From the NCBI GenBank assembly GCA_028690555.1, contig JAQVBA010000013.1, positions 2,482 through 21,379 on the forward strand: a DNA stretch of 18,898 nucleotides, read 5' to 3'. This document shows positions 14,825-18,898 of the stretch, piece by piece. Under the pieces are notes generated by a model that was not told where the DNA came from, searched no databases, and saw only the letters and a list, made by a program, of their open reading frames with translations. Every line of letters starts with the position of its first letter. Positions within the stretch are counted from its first letter, which is position 1. A program made the translations under genes and the position numbers. Origin of the DNA: Acholeplasmataceae bacterium (GTDB lineage Bacteria; Bacillota_I; Bacilli_A; Acholeplasmatales; Acholeplasmataceae).

Positions 14825-15255
14825 GAGCCATCATTCAACGAGTTAGTGAAGCATCGGTTGAAATAGATCAAATCGTACATGCATCTATTCATCAAGGTTA
14901 TTTAATTTACTTAGGGATTCATGTCGATGATGATATAAAAAAAGCACATCAAATGGCTGATAAAATTCATAATTTAAGAATTTTTGAAGACGATCAAGAA
15001 AAAATGAATTTAAATTTAGCAACCGTTCATGGTGAAATTTTAGTCATTTCACAATTTACGCTTTATGGCGATACAAAAGGTAACAACCGTCCATCATTCA
15101 TTGAAGCAGCAAAACCTCCTATAGCTATCCCTTTATATGAAGCGTTTATTGCAAGGTTAAGTCTTCATCATGTCGTGAAATCTGGTATTTTTGGAAGTCA
15201 TATGATCATTTCATCCAAAAATGATGGTCCAGTAACAATTCAAATTGAATTATAA
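14821..15255 (+). CDS. dtd: D-aminoacyl-tRNA deacylase (Dtd)
   Basis: Editing enzyme that hydrolyses D-aminoacyl-tRNA (D-Tyr and others, also Gly-tRNA-Ala), keeping D-amino acids out of translation. The N-terminus MRAIIQRVSEASV is characteristic; the catalytic-site motifs SQFTLYGDT (from about residue 77) and NDGPVT near the C-terminus are present, as is the GIFGSHM segment (usually GxFGAxM). Length 144 aa is normal. The ATG overlaps the rel stop by 4 nt, so translation is coupled. The next promoter's TTGACA begins on the base after the stop codon, leaving no room for a terminator, so this operon can read through into the T-box leader. Confidence 0.96.
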   Translation: MRAIIQRVSEASVEIDQIVHASIHQGYLIYLGIHVDDDIKKAHQMADKIHNLRIFEDDQEKMNLNLATVHGEILVISQFTLYGDTKGNNRPSFIEAAKPPIAIPLYEAFIARLSLHHVVKSGIFGSHMIISSKNDGPVTIQIEL

Positions 15256-15284
15256 TTGACAAATATATCGTTTTAAGATATGAT
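15256..15284 (+). promoter_or_regulatory. Strong promoter of the T-box/synthetase operon
   Basis: Consensus -35 TTGACA (15256-15261), exactly 17 nt, then TATGAT (15279-15284). Predicted initiation is near 15291. It is the best sigma-A-type promoter in the window. Confidence 0.85.
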
Positions 15285-15290
15285 TGTATT

Positions 15291-15445
15291 AGAATTTCAT
15301 CGTCTATGATAAGGGCTTTATAATGCATATTATAAGAGGTGACACCCTTTGAGACATTGACAAATTGAGGGCTAGATTTTTCTAGAACTAAGGTGGTACC
15401 GCGTAATTATACGTCCTTAGATGTTTTTAAGGACGTTTTTATTTT
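15291..15445 (+). ncRNA. T-box leader, apparent Asp (GAC) specifier
   Basis: The T-box AAGGTGGTACCGCG (15390-15403) is present; the antiterminator pairs CTAAGG (15388-15393) with CCTTAG (15415-15420), and stem III is CTAGA/TCTAG (15372-15376 with 15381-15385). Stem I closes by AATTT (15293-15297) with AAATT (15362-15366); GTCT/AGAC (15302-15305 with 15352-15355) lies above. The internal loop between them has ATTGAC on its 3' side, putting GAC (Asp) at 15359-15361 followed by A, in specifier position. The upper arm ends in TTATAAT-GCAT-ATTATAA. Stem I spans only about 74 nt and I cannot place the usual distal loop elements. Uncharged tRNA would stabilise antitermination and switch on the GNAT gene, hisS and aspS. 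Confidence 0.93.
15411..15445 (+). terminator. T-box-controlled intrinsic terminator
   Basis: ACGTCCTTA (15411-15419) pairs perfectly with TAAGGACGT (15428-15436), followed by a T-rich tract to 15445. Its 5' arm contains the CCTTA needed by the antiterminator, so the two structures exclude each other. Confidence 0.93.
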
Positions 15446-15457
15446 GTGAGGAAAGCA

Positions 15458-16051
15458 TTGAGAAAATATATAAAACTGCGTCTACCCAATCATCAATTTG
15501 GAGACTTCATGCTTCGTGAAATAGAATTAAAGGATTACAAAGATATGTTTGAGTATGGATCAAATCCTTTAGTGACGAAATATTTAAACTGGGGACCTTT
15601 CGTGTTGCCAATCGAAGCCAAAAGATCGATCAAATCAATTTTTATTCCAAGATTAAAAAAAGGACTACCAATTGGTTATGCCATCGTTGATCTGAAAAAA
15701 CAAAAAATGATCGGGACGATCGATTTTCACACCAAGAATGATTTAGATCATAGTGTTGAAATCGGATATGCGCTTCATAAAGATTATTGGAATCAAGGCA
15801 TCATGAGTTATGCATTAAAATATTTAATCGATTTAGCATTTAACTATTTTGATTACAAGAAATTAAGAATTAGACACATGGTGGATAATATAGCATCCGA
15901 GATGATCATCAAGAAAACACCATTTAGATATACTGAAGAAACATTTTATCAACTCAAAAAAGTGCATGATCGACGGATTGTGACATTAAAGAATTATGAG
16001 TTAACCAAGGAGGAATATGATGAGTATCAACAGAGTCAAAGGAACTTATGA
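15458..16051 (+). CDS. GNAT-family N-acetyltransferase (RimJ/RimL-like)
   Basis: Predicted acetyl-CoA-dependent N-acetyltransferase of 197 aa. The GNAT core is visible: LREIELKDYKDMFEY at the start of the domain (about 20-35), the beta-strand 4 and acetyl-CoA loop as VEIGYALHKDYWNQG (about 106-120) followed by the IMSYAL helix, then the beta-5/helix-4 segment around RIRHMVDNIAS. This resembles RimJ/RimL enzymes that act on protein N-termini, but the substrate may also be a small molecule or aminoacyl-tRNA. Start: GAGG at 15448-15451 lies 6 nt before TTG 15458; the in-frame GTG at 15446 overlaps that site. Its last 32 bases overlap hisS. It lies directly behind the T-box, so its expression should rise with uncharged tRNA. 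Confidence 0.82.
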   Translation: MRKYIKLRLPNHQFGDFMLREIELKDYKDMFEYGSNPLVTKYLNWGPFVLPIEAKRSIKSIFIPRLKKGLPIGYAIVDLKKQKMIGTIDFHTKNDLDHSVEIGYALHKDYWNQGIMSYALKYLIDLAFNYFDYKKLRIRHMVDNIASEMIIKKTPFRYTEETFYQLKKVHDRRIVTLKNYELTKEEYDEYQQSQRNL

Positions 16052-17288
16052 TGTTTTACCCAATGAATCTTATAAATGGCAAGCTTTAGAAGATATCATT
16101 CGTCAAACGCTGACCCTTTATAATTATAAAGAAATGCGTACACCGATGATGGAATACAGTGAAGTCTTTCATCGTCAAACGGAATTATCCGATATGGTGA
16201 TGAAAGAAACGTATGATTTTTTCGATCGCGGTGACCGCAAATTGACGTTAAGACCTGAAGGAACAGCTGGTGTGATTAGAAGCTATGTTGAAAATAAGCT
16301 CTATACTTCTCAAGAATTAGAGAAAATATTTTATATTGGACCTAATTTTCGCTATGAACGCCCACAAAAGGGAAGATATCGTCAATTTTATCAGTTTGGT
16401 GTTGAAGCGATTGGTTCTGTGAATCCTGAACTGGATAGCGAATTGATTATTTTAGCTTATGATTTCATTCGCCGACTTGGATTAAAAGGTGTTAAGGTCA
16501 AAATTAATACATTAGGCGATGATGCATCAAGAAAAGCATACCAAGAAGCTCTAGAACATCATTTTAGACCCCATGTCCATGAGTTATGCAAAGATTGTCA
16601 AGAGCGGATTGATAGAAACCCCTTAAGAATTTTGGATTGTAAAATTGATCAAAATCAAAAAGTAGTGAAAGAAGCTCCAGTACCACTAGATCATTTAAAT
16701 GAGACATCAAAGGCTTATTTTGATGAGGTATTAAAAAATTTAAATGCAGTCGGTATTAGTTATGAAATAGCTCCAAAACTCGTGAGAGGTCTTGATTATT
16801 ATAGTCATACAGTCTTTGAAATTGAGGCTGATATTGAAGGCTTTGGTGCTCAAAATGTTTTAGGTGGTGGCGGAAGATATCAAAGTCTTGTGAAAGAGCT
16901 TGGAGGACCAGACTTAGGTGGTATTGGTTTTGCATGTGGTATGGAAAGATTATTATTAGCGCTTGAAGCAGAACATATTGAACTAAAATCTGAAGAAGTG
17001 CTTGATGCTTACATCTTAGTACTTGATGATGCTTTAAAAATTACTGCATCTAAAATATTATACGATTTAAGACACCAAGGGCTTCAAAGTGATATGAATT
17101 ATTCGAATAAGAGCTTTAAGAGTCAATTAAAACACGCTTTAAAAATGAATGCGAAGTATTTAGTGATTCTAGGCCAAGATGAATTTAAAAAGGGATTAGT
17201 TGGCATTAAAGATACGAAAACTGAAATTCAAGAAAACGTCCCAATTACAAAAATTAGTGAATACATTAGAGAAAAAGTAGGTAAATAA
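16020..17288 (+). CDS. hisS: Histidyl-tRNA synthetase
   Basis: Class IIa synthetase that charges tRNA-His. It begins INRVKGTYDVLP, has motif 1 around RTPMMEYSEVF, TLRPEGTAG, motif 2 FRYERPQKGRYRQF (about 109-122), the HisRS-specific LVRGLDYYSHTVFE (from about 252) and GGGRYQSL, and motif 3 GFACGMERLLL (about 303-313). A C-terminal anticodon-binding domain (about 330-422) follows. Length 422 aa is normal. AAGGAGG at 16007-16013 is 6 nt from ATG 16020 and 3 nt from ATG 16017, so 16020 is preferred. It overlaps the GNAT gene and is 1 nt from aspS, so the three are co-transcribed under the T-box. Confidence 0.97.
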   Translation: MSINRVKGTYDVLPNESYKWQALEDIIRQTLTLYNYKEMRTPMMEYSEVFHRQTELSDMVMKETYDFFDRGDRKLTLRPEGTAGVIRSYVENKLYTSQELEKIFYIGPNFRYERPQKGRYRQFYQFGVEAIGSVNPELDSELIILAYDFIRRLGLKGVKVKINTLGDDASRKAYQEALEHHFRPHVHELCKDCQERIDRNPLRILDCKIDQNQKVVKEAPVPLDHLNETSKAYFDEVLKNLNAVGISYEIAPKLVRGLDYYSHTVFEIEADIEGFGAQNVLGGGGRYQSLVKELGGPDLGGIGFACGMERLLLALEAEHIELKSEEVLDAYILVLDDALKITASKILYDLRHQGLQSDMNYSNKSFKSQLKHALKMNAKYLVILGQDEFKKGLVGIKDTKTEIQENVPITKISEYIREKVGK

Positions 17289-17289
17289 C

Positions 17290-18898
17290 ATGAAATATAC
17301 ACACCATAATGGTGAATTAACGTTAAAGAATTTAAATGAATCTGTCCATTTAAAGGGATGGGTTGCAAAAGTAAGAAATCTTGGCGGACTTATTTTTATT
17401 GATCTTAGAGACCGTTTCGGGATCACACAACTTTTGTGTAAACCTGAAAATCCAAATTATCAAGTAGCATTAAAAGTTAGAAATGAATATGTGCTTGATA
17501 TCGAAGGTTTAGTGATTGAAAGAGAAAGCAAGAATAAACTCATGTATACCGGTGATATCGAAGTTGAAATTTCTAGTTTACAAATTTTGTCAGTAGCTGA
17601 AACTCCACCGATTATGATCTCAGATGATACCGATGCATTAGAAGAAACAAGATTAAAATATCGGTACTTGGACCTTCGTCGTCCCGTGATGCAAAATTAT
17701 TTGATTAAACGTCATGAAATTACGCAATCCATTCGAAAAACACTCGTGAATTTAGGCTTCTATGAGCTTGAAACACCCATCTTGGGTAAATCTACCCCTG
17801 AGGGTGCAAGAGACTATTTAGTGCCTTCTAGACTCTATCCTGGGACATTTTATGCATTACCACAGTCACCACAAATCTATAAACAGCTCTTTATGGTCGC
17901 TGGTTTTGAAAAATACTTTCAAATTGCACGTTGTTTCAGAGATGAAGATTTAAGAGCTGACCGTCAACCTGAGTTTACGCAAATTGATATTGAAGCATCT
18001 TTTATCGATGAAGAGGATATTCAAAACATTATTGAAAAACTGATGAAAGAATTATTCAAAGATGTGTTAAAAATTGATTTATCACTTCCTTTTTTAAGAA
18101 TGACTTATCTTGATTCGATGACACATTATGGAACCGATAAACCAGATTTACGTTACGATTTAAAGATTTTAAATTTTACAGAACTCGTTAAACCATTAAA
18201 TATTCCTTTATTTGAAAATAAAGCTTATGTGAGAGGCTTAAGAGTTAAAGATGCATCATCTATCACACGTAAACGTATCGATCAACTCACTGAGCTTGTG
18301 AAAAAGAATCATGGAGATGCACTCGCGTATATCAAATATGCAGATCAAACGGTAAGCGGAAGTGTTGGGAAATTCTTTACACCTGAAATTATTTCAGGTT
18401 TAAACATGTCTGATCAAGAAATCATTTTCTTTGTTCCTGGTACATTCGAACAGACTTCATCTGCACTCTCAAGTTTACGCATTGCATTAGCTGAAGAGTT
18501 AAATTTGATTCCAGAAAATGAGTATAAATTCGTTTGGATTACGGATTGGCCACTTTTAGAATATAATGAAGATGAAAAACGTTTTTATGCGATGCACCAT
18601 CCATTTACAGCTCCTAAAGATGCTGATGTTTTAAGAAATCATCCAAAGGATGCAATGGCCAAAGCATACGATATCGTTTTAAATGGTTATGAAATTGGTG
18701 GTGGATCGATTCGTATCCATAACCAAGAAGTTCAAAGACTGATGTTTGATACATTAGGACTTACAAAACACGATATTGAAACAAGATTTGGATTCTTTGT
18801 CGATGCTTTAAAATATGGAACACCTCCACATGGCGGATTAGCGCTTGGATTAGACCGTATTGTCATGCTTTTGACACATACTTCAAATATTAAAGATG
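17290..18898 (+). CDS. aspS: Aspartyl-tRNA synthetase (3' end beyond window)
   Basis: Class IIb bacterial-type AspRS, open to the window end (536 codons seen of about 580-590 usual), so it is partial. N-terminal OB-fold anticodon-binding domain (about 1-105, with HLKGWVAKVRNLGGLIFIDL), then the flipping loop STPEGARDYLVPS (about 167-179), QSPQIYKQL, motif 2 FRDEDLRADRQPEFTQIDIE (about 217-236), the bacterial GAD insertion (about 285-400), and motif 3 GGLALGLDRIVML (about 515-527). The ATG comes 1 nt after the hisS stop; no strong ribosome site, so coupling to hisS is likely. The GAC specifier of the upstream T-box fits this gene. Whether the enzyme is discriminating or also charges tRNA-Asn cannot be told here. 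Confidence 0.96.
   Translation, partial: MKYTHHNGELTLKNLNESVHLKGWVAKVRNLGGLIFIDLRDRFGITQLLCKPENPNYQVALKVRNEYVLDIEGLVIERESKNKLMYTGDIEVEISSLQILSVAETPPIMISDDTDALEETRLKYRYLDLRRPVMQNYLIKRHEITQSIRKTLVNLGFYELETPILGKSTPEGARDYLVPSRLYPGTFYALPQSPQIYKQLFMVAGFEKYFQIARCFRDEDLRADRQPEFTQIDIEASFIDEEDIQNIIEKLMKELFKDVLKIDLSLPFLRMTYLDSMTHYGTDKPDLRYDLKILNFTELVKPLNIPLFENKAYVRGLRVKDASSITRKRIDQLTELVKKNHGDALAYIKYADQTVSGSVGKFFTPEIISGLNMSDQEIIFFVPGTFEQTSSALSSLRIALAEELNLIPENEYKFVWITDWPLLEYNEDEKRFYAMHHPFTAPKDADVLRNHPKDAMAKAYDIVLNGYEIGGGSIRIHNQEVQRLMFDTLGLTKHDIETRFGFFVDALKYGTPPHGGLALGLDRIVMLLTHTSNIKD

Noticed and set aside
15318..15335. 18-bp perfect palindrome (TTATAAT-GCAT-ATTATAA) that looks like an operator
   Set aside because: It lies after the predicted transcription start and forms the tip of T-box stem I, which explains the symmetry.
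15343..15345. CAC (His) triplet as T-box specifier
   Set aside because: It sits in or next to the upper paired arm (CCCTT pairs with AAGGG 15311-15315), not in the internal loop where the specifier lies; GAC 15359-15361 fits better.
1..18898. CRISPR array, insertion sequences, prophage genes, tRNA/rRNA genes
   Set aside because: No regularly spaced repeats, transposase or phage-like proteins, or cloverleaf-forming segments were seen; T-box and TPP elements account for the structured RNA.
1..18898. TGA read as tryptophan (Mycoplasma code)
   Set aside because: TGA ends folA, the EamA transporter gene and rel at positions fitting family lengths and overlaps, and all Trp codons in conserved sites are TGG.

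Overview
The window is an AT-rich, gene-dense bacterial chromosome segment, most likely from Acholeplasma or a close relative (Mollicutes/Bacillota using the standard code). The gene set is Firmicute-like: RNase J, RecU, RarA, long bifunctional Rel, PlsC, a terminator-type TPP riboswitch and a T-box leader. TGA ends folA, the EamA transporter gene and rel, and Trp is TGG, so the TGA=Trp code of Mycoplasma/Spiroplasma is excluded. The genus call is an inference. I see no mobile element, CRISPR array, tRNA or rRNA; no gap over 300 bases lacks an explained feature.

Layout. (1) 1-1293: folA and a PlsC-type acyltransferase, overlapping by 4 nt, ending in a bidirectional terminator. (2) 1292-4368: a histidine phosphatase (-) divergent from a two-gene unit (+) of pyrimidine-nucleoside phosphorylase and an alkaline-phosphatase-superfamily protein. 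(3) 4374-6634 (-): a membrane-microdomain operon reading mini-SPFH protein, unrecognised 124-aa protein, NfeD-like protein, full-length SPFH/stomatin-like protein. (4) 6659-7431: promoter, TPP riboswitch, terminator and the thiamine ECF S-component gene thiT. (5) 7412-9835: recU (-) divergent from an RNase J gene (+). (6) 9870-10784: an EamA-type transporter gene. (7) 10783-12015 (-): rarA. (8) 12044-15255: apt-rel-dtd. (9) 15256-18898: a strong promoter, a T-box leader with apparent Asp (GAC) specifier, then a GNAT acetyltransferase gene, hisS and aspS (aspS cut by the window end).

Functional links. The block apt-rel-dtd-(one gene)-hisS-aspS with rarA close by matches the order known from Bacillus subtilis, with a GNAT gene in the variable slot. 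Regulation is RNA-rich: thiamine diphosphate gates thiT, and uncharged tRNA (apparently tRNA-Asp) gates the synthetase operon. Many promoters carry an extended -10 (TGnTATAAT-like), and those of recU and rarA are almost identical through to the start codon.

The genes are mostly housekeeping. The less ordinary points are the four-gene SPFH/NfeD operon with a tail-less SPFH protein and an unknown partner, an RNase J with Ile at the motif-C His position, a DHFR with altered cofactor/folate arginines, and an acetyltransferase under T-box control. Several starts were moved to internal codons because the Shine-Dalgarno sequence lies inside the longer reading frame.
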